Origin: Prochlorococcus sp. AG-436-C14
GTDB lineage: Bacteria > Cyanobacteriota > Cyanobacteriia > PCC-6307 > Cyanobiaceae
Direction: 5' to 3'
Length of the DNA stretch: 64,000 bases
Assembly: GCA_003209755.1 (NCBI GenBank)
Contig: QCPD01000001.1
Span: 62,001-126,000, forward strand
The notes beneath the pieces were generated by a model, which was given only the letters and a program-made list of their open reading frames with translations, was not told the DNA's origin and made no database searches. Numbering within the stretch: the stretch's first letter is position 1; each line of letters begins with the position of its first letter. Shown in pieces: positions 19,095 to 28,535 of the stretch. The translations under genes were made by a program, and so were the position numbers.

Positions 19095-19694
19095 ATGAAA
19101 AACTTCGACCGGCAGAATAATTTATTTAACAATGATGATGTAAATTTTTTAGCAAAAGATCCTATTCAAGATATCTATATCAACAATAAAATAATTAGGA
19201 AATGGCAAAAACAAATCATTAATCATCAATCTCAAATTTTTAAATATGGCTATAAAGATGTAAAACAATCTTCACTTTTTGACTCTATTTCAAAAGAATC
19301 AAACGAATTTTTCAACCCAATAAAGCTTACTCCTTTACCTTTAAGTTTTTGGAGGTGGCCCAAAGCAATTCATGAGGGGCCTGCAATTTATTTTGTAATG
19401 GATAAAATTATTGATTCTGATGAAAATATAATTTTATATATTGGAGAAACAATTTCCGCAGAAAAGAGGTGGAAAGGAGAGCATGACTGTAAAAATTACC
19501 TTTCAAGTTATTCTGATTCTCTACAAAAAGCAAATATATCAACCAAGTTAAATATTCGTTTTTGGCTTGATGTTCCAATTAAAACCAAGGAGAGAAGAAA
19601 ATTAGAACAAAAACTTATACAAGCTTGGCTTCCACCATTTAATAAAGAGACAAGGGAAATATGGTCAACACCATTTACTTCTCAAATCCACTAG
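19095..19694 (+). CDS. GIY-YIG-like domain protein
   Basis: A 199-residue protein. The C-terminal half resembles a GIY-YIG nuclease: AIYFVMDKIID and IILYIGETISAEKRWKGEH supply the GIY/YIG strands and the Arg region, and KERRKLEQKLIQAWLPPFNKE matches the end of the fold where a Glu and a PPFN element occur. The first tyrosine motif is AIYFV rather than GIYK. The N-terminal 90 residues are not recognised, although they contain DPIQDIYINNKIIRKWQKQI. Whether it cuts DNA is not known. ATG start; stand-alone gene. Confidence 0.7.
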   Translation: MKNFDRQNNLFNNDDVNFLAKDPIQDIYINNKIIRKWQKQIINHQSQIFKYGYKDVKQSSLFDSISKESNEFFNPIKLTPLPLSFWRWPKAIHEGPAIYFVMDKIIDSDENIILYIGETISAEKRWKGEHDCKNYLSSYSDSLQKANISTKLNIRFWLDVPIKTKERRKLEQKLIQAWLPPFNKETREIWSTPFTSQIH

Positions 19695-19732
19695 TAAAAA
19701 GTTGTTATCATAAATACAAGTATAAAAATTAA

Positions 19733-21220
19733 ATGAAAATTTCAGCAGTCTCCAAAGAAATTAACGAATGGTCAGGATCAGTTCTTATTGCTGGGATTTT
19801 GGAAGGAACAATCGAAAGCCAAATAAATTTATTTAAGGGAATAATAAAAGATACTTATTTAAGCCAAAGGTTTAATGATTCAAAGTTCGAAGGCAAAAAA
19901 AGTCAGACATTATCAATTGAACTCATAGAAGGCAAAATAAAAAAGTTAATTTTTGTAGGATTAGGCAAAGCCGAAAATCTTCGTATTGATGATCTACGAA
20001 AAGCAGCTTCTATTGGTGCTCGACAAGTTTTAGGTTATAAAAAAAAATTAGGAATATTTTTCCCTTGGGATGCTTTTAACCCTTCATCAGCTGCATGTGC
20101 AGTTGGCGAAGCAGCTCGATTGGCATCTATAAAAGATCTTAGATTCAAATCAGAATCAAAAGTTCCTACTCCAATTGATGAAGTTGAATTGATAGGTTTA
20201 GATGGCAAAGCAACTGAATTAGCACTAGCTGAAATAAATCCGATTTGCGAAGGAGTTAAATTTGCCAGAGAACTTGTTTCAGCCCCGCCAAATGTACTTA
20301 CTCCATATCAAATGGCTAAAGAGGCTGAAAAATTAGCGAGTGAATATAATTTAGATTTAAAAATTCTTGACAAAAAAGAGTGCGAAAATCAAGGAATGGG
20401 AGCTTATCTAGCAGTTGCCAAAGGATCAGATCTAGAGCCTAATTTCATACACTTAAAATATACTCCGGAAACCTCAGCAAAAAAAATCGTATTAATTGGT
20501 AAAGGCTTAACTTTTGACTCTGGCGGATACAACTTAAAAGTAGGAGCTTCTCAAATTGAAAAGATGAAGTACGACATGGGAGGAAGTGCTTCAGTTCTTG
20601 GAACAGCAAGAGCAATCGCAGAACTAAAACCAAATAACACCGAAGTTCATTTTATTATTGCTGCTTGCGAAAACATGATTAATGGTTCTGCATTGCATCC
20701 TGGAGATATCATCAAAGCCTCGAATGGAAAAACCATTGAAGTAAACAATACCGATGCAGAGGGAAGATTAACTTTAGCTGATGCTTTGGTTTATGCATGC
20801 AAACTCAAGCCAGACGCCATTGTGGACCTCGCTACTCTTACTGGGGCTTGCGTAATTGCATTAGGAGACGAAATAGCAGGATTATGGACTGACAATGATC
20901 AGCTCTCTGAGCAATTAACTAAAGCTGCGGGTAAAGCTGGAGAGGGTATTTGGAGAATGCCTATGCAAGATTCATATAAATCTGGGATTAAATCATCCAT
21001 TGCTGACTTGCAAAACACGGGGCCTAGGCCAGGGGGGTCAATTACTGCTGCCTTGTTTCTAAAAGAATTTGTGAACTCAAGCATTCCATGGGCTCACATT
21101 GACATAGCAGGTACATGTTGGACTGAAAAAGATAGAGATATAACTCCCAAAGGTGCAACTGGTTATGGAGTTAGAACGTTAGTTAACTGGATAAAAGAAT
21201 TGAGTCTCAACAACAATTAG
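19733..21220 (+). CDS. pepA: Leucyl aminopeptidase (M17)
   Basis: A 495-residue cytosolic aminopeptidase of the M17 family with two metal ions. The family signature NTDAEGRLTLADAL is intact and KGLTFDSGGYNLK and KYDMGGSA carry further metal and catalytic residues. The N-terminal domain is the usual variable one. It releases amino acids from peptides, for instance products of Clp. The start ATG at 19733 begins MKISAVSKEINEW, typical for cyanobacterial PepA. Confidence 0.96.
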   Translation: MKISAVSKEINEWSGSVLIAGILEGTIESQINLFKGIIKDTYLSQRFNDSKFEGKKSQTLSIELIEGKIKKLIFVGLGKAENLRIDDLRKAASIGARQVLGYKKKLGIFFPWDAFNPSSAACAVGEAARLASIKDLRFKSESKVPTPIDEVELIGLDGKATELALAEINPICEGVKFARELVSAPPNVLTPYQMAKEAEKLASEYNLDLKILDKKECENQGMGAYLAVAKGSDLEPNFIHLKYTPETSAKKIVLIGKGLTFDSGGYNLKVGASQIEKMKYDMGGSASVLGTARAIAELKPNNTEVHFIIAACENMINGSALHPGDIIKASNGKTIEVNNTDAEGRLTLADALVYACKLKPDAIVDLATLTGACVIALGDEIAGLWTDNDQLSEQLTKAAGKAGEGIWRMPMQDSYKSGIKSSIADLQNTGPRPGGSITAALFLKEFVNSSIPWAHIDIAGTCWTEKDRDITPKGATGYGVRTLVNWIKELSLNNN

Positions 21221-21287
21221 TCTATTCACGTATGATCTAAAGGTCTAAAAATATATATACTTGTAGATCTTAAGAATAAGTAATAAG

Positions 21288-21899
21288 CTAAAATTTATAT
21301 TCACCCCAAAGCTTTTTAAGTCTATTATCTCTACCGCAACTCTTTCTATAAAAGTTATATTTAAGAGGATTTTTAACTGCAAAATCCTGATGATAATTCT
21401 CTGCAGACCAAAAGATCTTTGAATCCACAATATCAACTTTTAGTTGGTCCGCGGGTATATTTAATGCAGCAGATATATTCTTTTGAATCTCTTTTGCATC
21501 ACTCTCTTGTTCTTTATTAGATGTAAAAATAACAGGTTTATATGAATCACCCCTATCACAAAATTGTCCCTGATTATCAAAAGGATCAATATTAATCCAA
21601 TATTTGTTAAGTAAATCTTTATAGCTAATAATATCAGGATCAAAACTAACTTTCACAACCTCTTTATGCCCATTATGATTTTCATATGTGGGATTGGGCA
21701 GATCGCCCCCGGAGTATCCACTTTCCGCAAAAATGACTCCATCAAGTTTTTCTAGATCATGCTCTAAACACCAAAAGCAACCTCCTGCGAAAATAGCCTC
21801 TTCTGATTCAGCAAATACTTGTAAAGGGAAAAATATTAATAGTTGCAAAAGCATGCAAGTTAATAAGAGTCTTCTTAAGATCTTATTCATAGTAATCAT
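21288..21899 (-). CDS. msrA: Peptide methionine sulfoxide reductase MsrA, with signal peptide
   Basis: A 203-residue MsrA that reduces methionine-S-sulfoxide. The active-site GCFWCLE is near residue 40, with YSGGDLPNPTYENHNGHKE and the later sequence AENYHQDF. Unlike the cytosolic form it begins with a hydrophobic leader (LRRLLLTCMLLQLLIFFPLQVFA) that looks like a signal peptide, so it should act in the periplasm or lumen. Its ATG overlaps the lpxB stop by four bases (ATGA), so it is the last gene of the lipid A run. A resolving cysteine may be in FYRKSCGRD. Confidence 0.94.
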   Translation of the reverse strand: MITMNKILRRLLLTCMLLQLLIFFPLQVFAESEEAIFAGGCFWCLEHDLEKLDGVIFAESGYSGGDLPNPTYENHNGHKEVVKVSFDPDIISYKDLLNKYWINIDPFDNQGQFCDRGDSYKPVIFTSNKEQESDAKEIQKNISAALNIPADQLKVDIVDSKIFWSAENYHQDFAVKNPLKYNFYRKSCGRDNRLKKLWGEYKF

Positions 21900-23071
21900 T
21901 GAATTAATAAGTCCAGAATATCCTTTGATGCTCTATCTGTAACTCCTGGTTTTCCTAATTTATCTTTCAATCTTTTATAACCAAGAATTATTTCTTCTTT
22001 TGTCGAGCTATCTTCAATAATTTGTAATGCTGCATTAAAAATTTTTTCGGCTTTAAAATCCTCTTGTATAAACTCTGGTATTAACATTTTATTTAAAAGC
22101 AGATTAACTGGTGAAATATATTTCACATTAAATCGCAATAAATATCTTGCGAAAAAAGCAGTAATTCTACTTACTTTATACCCAACAATCTGCGGAACTG
22201 AGTTTAGAGCTAATTCCATATTTATCGTTCCAGACTTAGCTAAAGCGAGATGAGCAGCAGAAAATAAAAATGGCTTAATATCATCAACTTCATTCGACAA
22301 AATGATTCTTCCTGAAACACCATATTCATTTAATGAATTATTTAAAATTTCATCAAATTCTTTTAAACCGGATGGTATTAGGACAGTAATTGAAGGATCC
22401 CTTTTTTGAAGCAGTTTTGCCGCTTTAAGTAATGTGGGCAAAATATATTTAAGCTCTTGCTTTCGTGAAGCAGGAATGATAAGAAGAAGTTTCTTATCAG
22501 AAGTTAATCCTATTTTTCTAAATGATTCTTCTCTAGTAGGAATATCTCTATAGAAATCCAACATTGGGTGACCCACAAAATTTACATTTCCTCCTTTATT
22601 TGAATAAAAATTAGCTTCCTCTTCAAATATAGCTAATATTTTATTTGTAAAACTAATCAAATCGGTTGTACCAGAATCACCTAATCGCCATGCCCATTCC
22701 TGAGGCGCAATATAATAAATTATTGGAATATTAGGAAACTTTTTTTTCACTTTTAACCCTAGTCGAATATTTGGACCCATATAGTCAATTAAAACAACAG
22801 CATCAGGAGGAGATAAGCTTAAGTAACTGTCAATTTTTGATTGTGCATTTAAAGTTGGCAGAACGTAAGGAAGAGCTTCTAAAAAACCTATTGCACCTAT
22901 TGAAGAAGTATTAGATATTAATTTTGCACCAGCTTCTCTCATTCTTTCGCCACCTAAAGCAATTATCTCTAAATCAATTTTCCTTTTTTCTGCATTAGTC
23001 TTTAAAGCCCTTATTAATAAACTTCCCTGCAAGTCTCCAGAGACCTCACCAGTACTGATTAACAACTTCAT
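21896..23071 (-). CDS. lpxB: Lipid-A-disaccharide synthase
   Basis: A 391-residue GT19 enzyme that joins UDP-2,3-diacylglucosamine and lipid X. MKLLISTGEVSGDLQG at the N-terminus, IDYMGPNIRLG, YYIAPQEWAWR, and GHPMLDF are the expected motifs, with the AKSGTINMELAL donor-site segment in the C-terminal half. The start overlaps the lpxA stop by one base (TAATG). Works at the cytoplasmic face of the membrane. Confidence 0.96.
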   Translation of the reverse strand: MKLLISTGEVSGDLQGSLLIRALKTNAEKRKIDLEIIALGGERMREAGAKLISNTSSIGAIGFLEALPYVLPTLNAQSKIDSYLSLSPPDAVVLIDYMGPNIRLGLKVKKKFPNIPIIYYIAPQEWAWRLGDSGTTDLISFTNKILAIFEEEANFYSNKGGNVNFVGHPMLDFYRDIPTREESFRKIGLTSDKKLLLIIPASRKQELKYILPTLLKAAKLLQKRDPSITVLIPSGLKEFDEILNNSLNEYGVSGRIILSNEVDDIKPFLFSAAHLALAKSGTINMELALNSVPQIVGYKVSRITAFFARYLLRFNVKYISPVNLLLNKMLIPEFIQEDFKAEKIFNAALQIIEDSSTKEEIILGYKRLKDKLGKPGVTDRASKDILDLLIQ

Positions 23072-23925
23072 TATTTATTAGTAGAAATTAAAGAAGGCAT
23101 TGGACCTCTTCTACCTTTACCAATAGAAAGTTCTATAAACCCGCATAACCTTTCAGAAGATTGGAATAAATCTTCTTGTCTTGCAATTTTTAAGCCATCA
23201 GAAATTACATATTCCGATTTGAATAATAAGTTCCAAACTCGTTTTAATTGTAGATATTCTTCTTTATTTTCTTTAGCTATGCTTTTCCTTTTAATTCCAA
23301 CTTTATTTAGTCCTCTTATCCTTCCAGGATGACCTTCTGCCAAGCAATATGGAGGAACATCTCTATCAACTCTTGTCATGCCTCCGACCATAGCTAAATA
23401 ACCTATATGAACAAATTGATGTATCCCCAAACAACCTCCAATAACAGCTCGATCTTCAACAAGAACGTGACCTGCAACCTGTACGCTATTAGCTATGACT
23501 ACATTGTTTCCAATCTCACAATTATGTCCTAAATGTGAATATGCCATTAACAAATTTTGATTCCCAACTGACGTTTTTTCCCCTTCAAACGTAGCCTTAT
23601 TGATTGTTACACATTCTCTAAAAGTGTTATTATCTCCAATTAAAACATAAGTAGAATCACCTTTATACTTCAAATCTTGAGGTTCTAATCCAATACATGA
23701 TCCTGGGAAAATCTTATTATTTGATCCTATTTTCACTTTCCCATCGATAATTACATTCGGTCCTATCCAAGTGTTTGAACCAATAATTACATTTGGACCA
23801 ATTACGGCCCCTGAACCTACATATACACCTTTCCCCAGTTCAGCCTTTGGAGAGACATCTGCAAAGGTATGAATACTAACTTTGTCATCTCCGATTAGGC
23901 TTTCAGAATATTCAAGTTCACTCAT
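23071..23925 (-). CDS. lpxA: UDP-N-acetylglucosamine acyltransferase
   Basis: A left-handed beta-helix acyltransferase that adds the first acyl chain in lipid A synthesis. Hexapeptide repeats are plain (GSGAVIGPNVIIGSNTWIGP and following) and the catalytic His lies in LMAYSHLGHNCEIGN. The C-terminal helical part follows DVPPYCLAEGHPGRIRGLN. The track starts at TTG 23940, inside fabZ; I prefer the ATG at 23925 (MSELEYSESL), four bases past the fabZ stop. Confidence 0.95.
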   Translation of the reverse strand: MSELEYSESLIGDDKVSIHTFADVSPKAELGKGVYVGSGAVIGPNVIIGSNTWIGPNVIIDGKVKIGSNNKIFPGSCIGLEPQDLKYKGDSTYVLIGDNNTFRECVTINKATFEGEKTSVGNQNLLMAYSHLGHNCEIGNNVVIANSVQVAGHVLVEDRAVIGGCLGIHQFVHIGYLAMVGGMTRVDRDVPPYCLAEGHPGRIRGLNKVGIKRKSIAKENKEEYLQLKRVWNLLFKSEYVISDGLKIARQEDLFQSSERLCGFIELSIGKGRRGPMPSLISTNK

Positions 23926-23929
23926 CGCT

Positions 23930-24388
23930 TCAATCCACAAGAGAGAACATCAAATCTCCAGAGCAAACCAACCTATCATCCACTTTTGCTTCTCCCCTAA
24001 CCTTCCCAAATCTCTTCCTTTTGATACTTATCAATTCACAAGATATTAATAATTGATCTCCTGGGACCACTGGACGCCTAAACCGAACTGAATCAATTCC
24101 GGCGAAAACAAAAAGTCCTTTTGGCAAATCAGGCATTTGAGAAACAATCAAACCACCTACTTGAGCCATTGCTTCTACTATTAAAACTCCTGGCATTAAA
24201 GGTCTGTCAGGGAAATGCCCTTGAAATTGAGGCTCGTTCAAAGTGACATTCTTAATTGCCACTGCTTTCTTGCCAAGGTCATGTTCTATCAATCTGTCAA
24301 CAAGAGCAAAAGGATATCTATGTGGCAATAGCCCCATTATTTGCTCGCTATTTAAAACAAGAGATTGGGAAGGAGAAATGTCAGTCAA
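23930..24388 (-). CDS. fabZ: 3-hydroxyacyl-ACP dehydratase FabZ
   Basis: A 152-residue hot-dog-fold dehydratase of fatty acid synthesis. The motif [14 protein letters not shown] with the catalytic His and [20 protein letters not shown] with the catalytic Glu are complete. Its location between lpxC and lpxA is the standard arrangement in many bacteria, where it balances membrane lipid and lipid A synthesis because both draw on hydroxyacyl-ACP. The stop is four bases from the chosen lpxA start. Confidence 0.97.
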   Translation of the reverse strand: MTDISPSQSLVLNSEQIMGLLPHRYPFALVDRLIEHDLGKKAVAIKNVTLNEPQFQGHFPDRPLMPGVLIVEAMAQVGGLIVSQMPDLPKGLFVFAGIDSVRFRRPVVPGDQLLISCELISIKRKRFGKVRGEAKVDDRLVCSGDLMFSLVD

Positions 24389-24400
24389 AATAAGATTTAA

Positions 24401-25246
24401 TTAAGTTAATACCTTTTGAAGAGAAGCTGCAAATTCAGCATGAAGAGAGTGGGACCCTTTATAAACAAAAATTTGTGCTTTCGGTAATCCAACAAAAGCT
24501 AAATCTCCAATCAAGTCAAGCAATTTATGACGAACTGGTTCGTTTGCAAATCTCAAAGGTGGATTCACCCAAGATTCACCATCACAAACCAACGCATTTT
24601 CAAGAGCTCCTCCTTTAATCAGACCAGCTTTCTTTAATTCTTCTAGCTGATCAAGAAAGCCAAAAGTTCTTGCAGGTGCAATTTCTTTAACAAAATTATT
24701 TGGAGACAGCTCAATAGAAAACATTTGCTGTCCAATTGCCTTATATGGGAAATCAATTAAACCTATTAATTTCAATTTTTCTGATGGTATTGCAAAAATC
24801 ACACTTTCTCCTTGATTAACAAAAATTGGAGATTTGATTTCTAGCCTCGGTCTAGGAGATGTAATGGAATTAATCATTCCTACCTTTTTAATTTCCTCAA
24901 TCCAGCCAATCGCAGAACCATCAAGCAATGGAACCTCATTCCCCTTTATTTCTATATTTACATGAGTTAAACCTGCTCCAACTAATGAAGCTAACAAGTG
25001 TTCAACCGTAGATACTTGTTTCCCATTCAGATCAAGTGTTGTACATAAAGGAGTATTCCTTACTTGAGCAATATCTAAAGGAATAACTTTATTAGGTTCC
25101 TCTGAAAAAGAAATATGAAATCCTTCTAATTCTGTTGGCTTAATAATTACTGTGGATTGAAGGCCTGTATGTAATCCAATACCATCTTTTTTAATTTCAT
25201 TTTTAAGCATCCAGCCTTGTTCGTAATCCTTGGGGAATGAGAACAC
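24401..25246 (-). CDS. lpxC: UDP-3-O-acyl-N-acetylglucosamine deacetylase
   Basis: A zinc deacetylase, the committed step of lipid A synthesis. Visible: GIGLHTG near the start, TVEHLLASL and LLDGSA with catalytic Glu and zinc-site residues, EIAPARTFGFLDQ, and the late metal-binding sequence VRHKLLDLIGD with the final zinc His and Asp. The track uses TTG 25258; the GTG at 25246 overlaps the bamA stop by one base (TAGTG), a typical coupled start, so I use it (281 residues). ATG 25210, nearer GIGLHTG, is also possible. Confidence 0.95.
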   Translation of the reverse strand: MFSFPKDYEQGWMLKNEIKKDGIGLHTGLQSTVIIKPTELEGFHISFSEEPNKVIPLDIAQVRNTPLCTTLDLNGKQVSTVEHLLASLVGAGLTHVNIEIKGNEVPLLDGSAIGWIEEIKKVGMINSITSPRPRLEIKSPIFVNQGESVIFAIPSEKLKLIGLIDFPYKAIGQQMFSIELSPNNFVKEIAPARTFGFLDQLEELKKAGLIKGGALENALVCDGESWVNPPLRFANEPVRHKLLDLIGDLAFVGLPKAQIFVYKGSHSLHAEFAASLQKVLT

Positions 25247-27549
25247 TAGAATTTCCAACCAATACCAATGTTATATCGCCAATTGCCACTGAAATCTTGA
25301 GTCGCTGCCTCTATCCGAATTGGGCCAACAGGTGTATTAATAACGGCTCCAGGTCCAACAGAAAAACCAGATCCTGGTTTTTCAAGAATTTTTCCTGGCT
25401 TCCCTGGGACATTTGATTGGGAACCAAAATCAGATCCTGCGTCAACAAAAAGTGCTCCAGAAACTATTCGCCACAGAGGAAATCTGTATTCTGCTGTTGC
25501 TTCTCCATAATTTCTTGCGACACCTAAATCACAAGAGTTCCAACCTCTAACAGAGCTGGTTCCTCCCAAGCAAAATGCTTCATAAGGAGGAAGATCACCA
25601 ATAATAGTTCCTATCTTTGCTTGAAAACCTACCGATTGTGGACAATCTGATTTTTCACCAGGCTTGGGACGACAACCCTTATGAAACTTCAACCAATTAA
25701 CAGGGTAAAAACGAGAATAGTTAACCCTAGCTCTATTAAATGTAGGTGAATTATTACCTAAACTAATAAATTGTTCTGAGCCAATATTTAAATAATCTCC
25801 AGAAGTTGGATTCCTTGCATTATCTAAGTTGTTGTATGTAATGGCACTTTTAAAACTAACTAATGTATTTTCTTTAGAGCAATTATATGCAACACAAATA
25901 ACTTCATTCTCAGGAACTTTACCATCTTTAAAATTTGTTGATCCTACGCCGTAAGGTCTTTTATCTCCTGCGTAATCTATTGGCTTAACTTTCTGAAAAT
26001 TAGCACCAATAAGTACACTCCATGGAACCTTTTTGAGAGGCTGACCACCATTTAAAGGTCTTGCGAAAGAAAAGCCTCCTCCTGTTCTTTCTAAAACAAT
26101 AGAGTCACCCTCATAATCAAACCAGCTAAACTGTGGTGCAGACAACTTAGCAGAATAGAGATTATCAAATGGTCCTGTTTTAATTAAAGTATTGTTATTA
26201 TTTAAGTCTAAATTATGGGCTTGATTAATATCGTAACTTATCGATTTATTTGGTGCTTCATATCTATCTGTAACTCCTCGAATACTTCCTCCCTCTTGAC
26301 TTCTAAATTCTTGAGGCACTTCTCTACTTAAATATAACGAAGTTCTTAAAGATGTTCTATGTTTATCATTTTTAATCCAAGGATCATATAGAGAAAGATT
26401 TAAGAGTGCTCCATATTCTCCATAAGTCAAATTCATATTGGAAGACCATGATCTTCCAATAAGATTGGATTCTTGCAAGCCGATCTGTCCAAAGACACCT
26501 TGACCCCCGCTATAACCAAGGCCTCCAGTCAAAGATCCTGTCCTTTGCTCTGTTATTCCTAGTGAAATAATGATCTTTCCAGGTTCCGTACTTACTGGTT
26601 TAAGAGTTACTTTTACATCATTAAAAAGTGAAGTTGAGTATAATCTTTTTATATCTGATTCTAATTTATTTCTATTAAACATATCTCCAACTTTAGTTAT
26701 TAATTCTCTTTCAATTACCCATCTCTTTGTTTTTCCTTTTATTAACCTGCCTTTTTCATCTTCTGTATTTCCATCTTCATCTATAAAATTAATCTCAATC
26801 CCAGCAATATATCCTTCTTGAATATTAAGTTCAACTCTTCCTTCTTTAGTTACACGACTTGGGCCAGATATCCTTGCTAATGAGTATCCATTACTACTAT
26901 ACCAATTCTTAATTTCTTTAATCCTTACTTTTAGAGTATTAAGATTTAAAGTTTCTCCAAAATCATTCTTAAAAATCTCATTTAATTTTGTATTTGATAG
27001 TTTTCTTTCAAGCGGAAGTATAATTATGTTATTTAGTATCGGATTAGGTTCAACTCTAATCAAAAGCTTAACTCCTAGGGCACTCTGTGAAGATTCAATT
27101 TTTGCGCCAGAGAACCAACCAGTGGAATAAATTCGATCTAAATCTTTCTTAACTTCTTCACTTGTAACTTTACTACCAGGTCTAATTAACATCACATCAT
27201 AAGCCACAACTTCCAAACGCTCTTTGTCAGGATGATCGTCAAGCCCCTCAATAATGATCTCTGAAATCAATACCCTTTCTTGCTCAGGAATAGTATTTTT
27301 ATCTTTTTGATTTGCCCCATCAGAAATCAAAAAATCAACAGAATTCAAATTAAATTTATTATGATTCGATTGGTGAGTAAATTGAAAACTATCAGTCTGT
27401 TTGTTTTCAACAGAGAGTTTATTTCCAACTGAGATTATTTTAGAGGCTTTAGTTTCTCCAAAAAGACTCAAAAAAGGAACTACAAAAGCAATAGCATATG
27501 CACTTTTGCCTATTAATTTCTTATTAGAGTTGGCGTGTCTTTTGATCAT
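25246..27549 (-). CDS. bamA: Outer-membrane assembly protein, BamA/Omp85 family
   Basis: A protein of about 767 residues. A basic start and hydrophobic stretch (SAYAIAFVVPFLSLFG) form a signal peptide, then POTRA-like domains (about 90-340, e.g. VLISEIIIEGLDDHPDKERL and NWYSSNGYSLARISG) lead into the Omp85 beta barrel, with PYEAFCLGGTSSVRGW, the conserved loop-6 (V/I)RG(F/Y/W) element, and the last strand RYNIGIGWKF ending in Phe. It inserts barrels in the outer membrane and is related to plastid Toc75. ATG 27549 was chosen over TTG 27558. It heads the lpx run with a one-base overlap. Confidence 0.94.
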   Translation of the reverse strand: MIKRHANSNKKLIGKSAYAIAFVVPFLSLFGETKASKIISVGNKLSVENKQTDSFQFTHQSNHNKFNLNSVDFLISDGANQKDKNTIPEQERVLISEIIIEGLDDHPDKERLEVVAYDVMLIRPGSKVTSEEVKKDLDRIYSTGWFSGAKIESSQSALGVKLLIRVEPNPILNNIIILPLERKLSNTKLNEIFKNDFGETLNLNTLKVRIKEIKNWYSSNGYSLARISGPSRVTKEGRVELNIQEGYIAGIEINFIDEDGNTEDEKGRLIKGKTKRWVIERELITKVGDMFNRNKLESDIKRLYSTSLFNDVKVTLKPVSTEPGKIIISLGITEQRTGSLTGGLGYSGGQGVFGQIGLQESNLIGRSWSSNMNLTYGEYGALLNLSLYDPWIKNDKHRTSLRTSLYLSREVPQEFRSQEGGSIRGVTDRYEAPNKSISYDINQAHNLDLNNNNTLIKTGPFDNLYSAKLSAPQFSWFDYEGDSIVLERTGGGFSFARPLNGGQPLKKVPWSVLIGANFQKVKPIDYAGDKRPYGVGSTNFKDGKVPENEVICVAYNCSKENTLVSFKSAITYNNLDNARNPTSGDYLNIGSEQFISLGNNSPTFNRARVNYSRFYPVNWLKFHKGCRPKPGEKSDCPQSVGFQAKIGTIIGDLPPYEAFCLGGTSSVRGWNSCDLGVARNYGEATAEYRFPLWRIVSGALFVDAGSDFGSQSNVPGKPGKILEKPGSGFSVGPGAVINTPVGPIRIEAATQDFSGNWRYNIGIGWKF

Positions 27550-27603
27550 AAATTTCAAAAAAATTCAATTAAATGAAGGAATTCTTGGCCAAGAATAAGT
27601 TGC

Positions 27604-28347
27604 TTAAGTGGCTTTAGAGGAATCTTTTTCTATACGTTTCAAAATCTCCTCATAAGCATCTATCACTCCTCCAAGATCTTGCCGAAAGCGGTCTTTGTCA
27701 AGGATCCGTCCTTTCGGATCAGAATTTGTTTTATCCCAAAACCTACAATTATCAGGACTTATTTCATCAGCTATCACAAGTTTACCCAGTGAATTCATGC
27801 CAAACTCTAATTTAAAGTCAACCAAAATCAAATCAATGGAATCAAAATATTCTGTTAAAATTTTGTTTACACTTTTAGTAATTCTCTCTACTTCTTCAAT
27901 TTGAGAAGAACTAATCAAATCAAGTAACTTCAATCTTTTTTCTGTAAGTATAGGATCTCCTAATTCATCATCTTTATAATAATAATCAAGGAGTGGAGGG
28001 TTTAATATTGTTCCTTGTTTGATTGGTGTCTCTCTACATAATGAACCTGTAGCAATATTGCGAATAACAACTTCCAAAGGGATTACATTAATTTTATAAG
28101 CAATCATAAATGTTTCTGAATGAAGTTCTAAAAAGTGCGTGGGAATTCCCTTCAATTCAAGCAATTTAAAAAGGGCAGCAGAAATCTTGCAATTCAAGCG
28201 TCCTTTACCCTCTATCTCTGATCGTTTTTTCGCATTAAAAGCTGTAGCATCATTTTTGAACTCTATTAAAACCCTATTTGGATCTTCACAAGCAAAAACT
28301 CGTTTTGCCTTGCCTTCATAAATTAGTGATCCTTGGATATAATTCAT
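27604..28347 (-). CDS. purC: SAICAR synthetase
   Basis: A 247-residue ATP-dependent ligase of purine synthesis, joining CAIR and aspartate. YEGKAKRVF at the start, [15 protein letters not shown], the family signature region [16 protein letters not shown], and [11 protein letters not shown] and [13 protein letters not shown] later are all conserved. It is divergent from purD (188-base shared region) and ends 54 bases before bamA. Confidence 0.97.
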   Translation of the reverse strand: MNYIQGSLIYEGKAKRVFACEDPNRVLIEFKNDATAFNAKKRSEIEGKGRLNCKISAALFKLLELKGIPTHFLELHSETFMIAYKINVIPLEVVIRNIATGSLCRETPIKQGTILNPPLLDYYYKDDELGDPILTEKRLKLLDLISSSQIEEVERITKSVNKILTEYFDSIDLILVDFKLEFGMNSLGKLVIADEISPDNCRFWDKTNSDPKGRILDKDRFRQDLGGVIDAYEEILKRIEKDSSKAT

Positions 28348-28368
28348 TAATACCCCTGATATTTAATT

Positions 28369-28374
28369 ATTATA
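28369..28374 (-). promoter_or_regulatory. -10 box TATAAT for purC
   Basis: On the minus strand a perfect TATAAT lies 21 bases before the purC ATG. A TTGACT lies just upstream but too near for a -35. No PurR-like or riboswitch motif was seen in the 188-base purC-purD gap. Confidence 0.4.
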
Positions 28375-28535
28375 AATAGTCAATGCTAAAAAAATCACCT
28401 CAGTCAAAACAAATCCTTTAAAACCTTAAACTCAAAATAACTTAAAAACTCCACTTCAGAAAATGTATTAACTAATAATCAAAAGCTAATTAAAAATCCA
28501 CTAAAACTATTTTTTCATTCAAGCAAGAGAAAACA

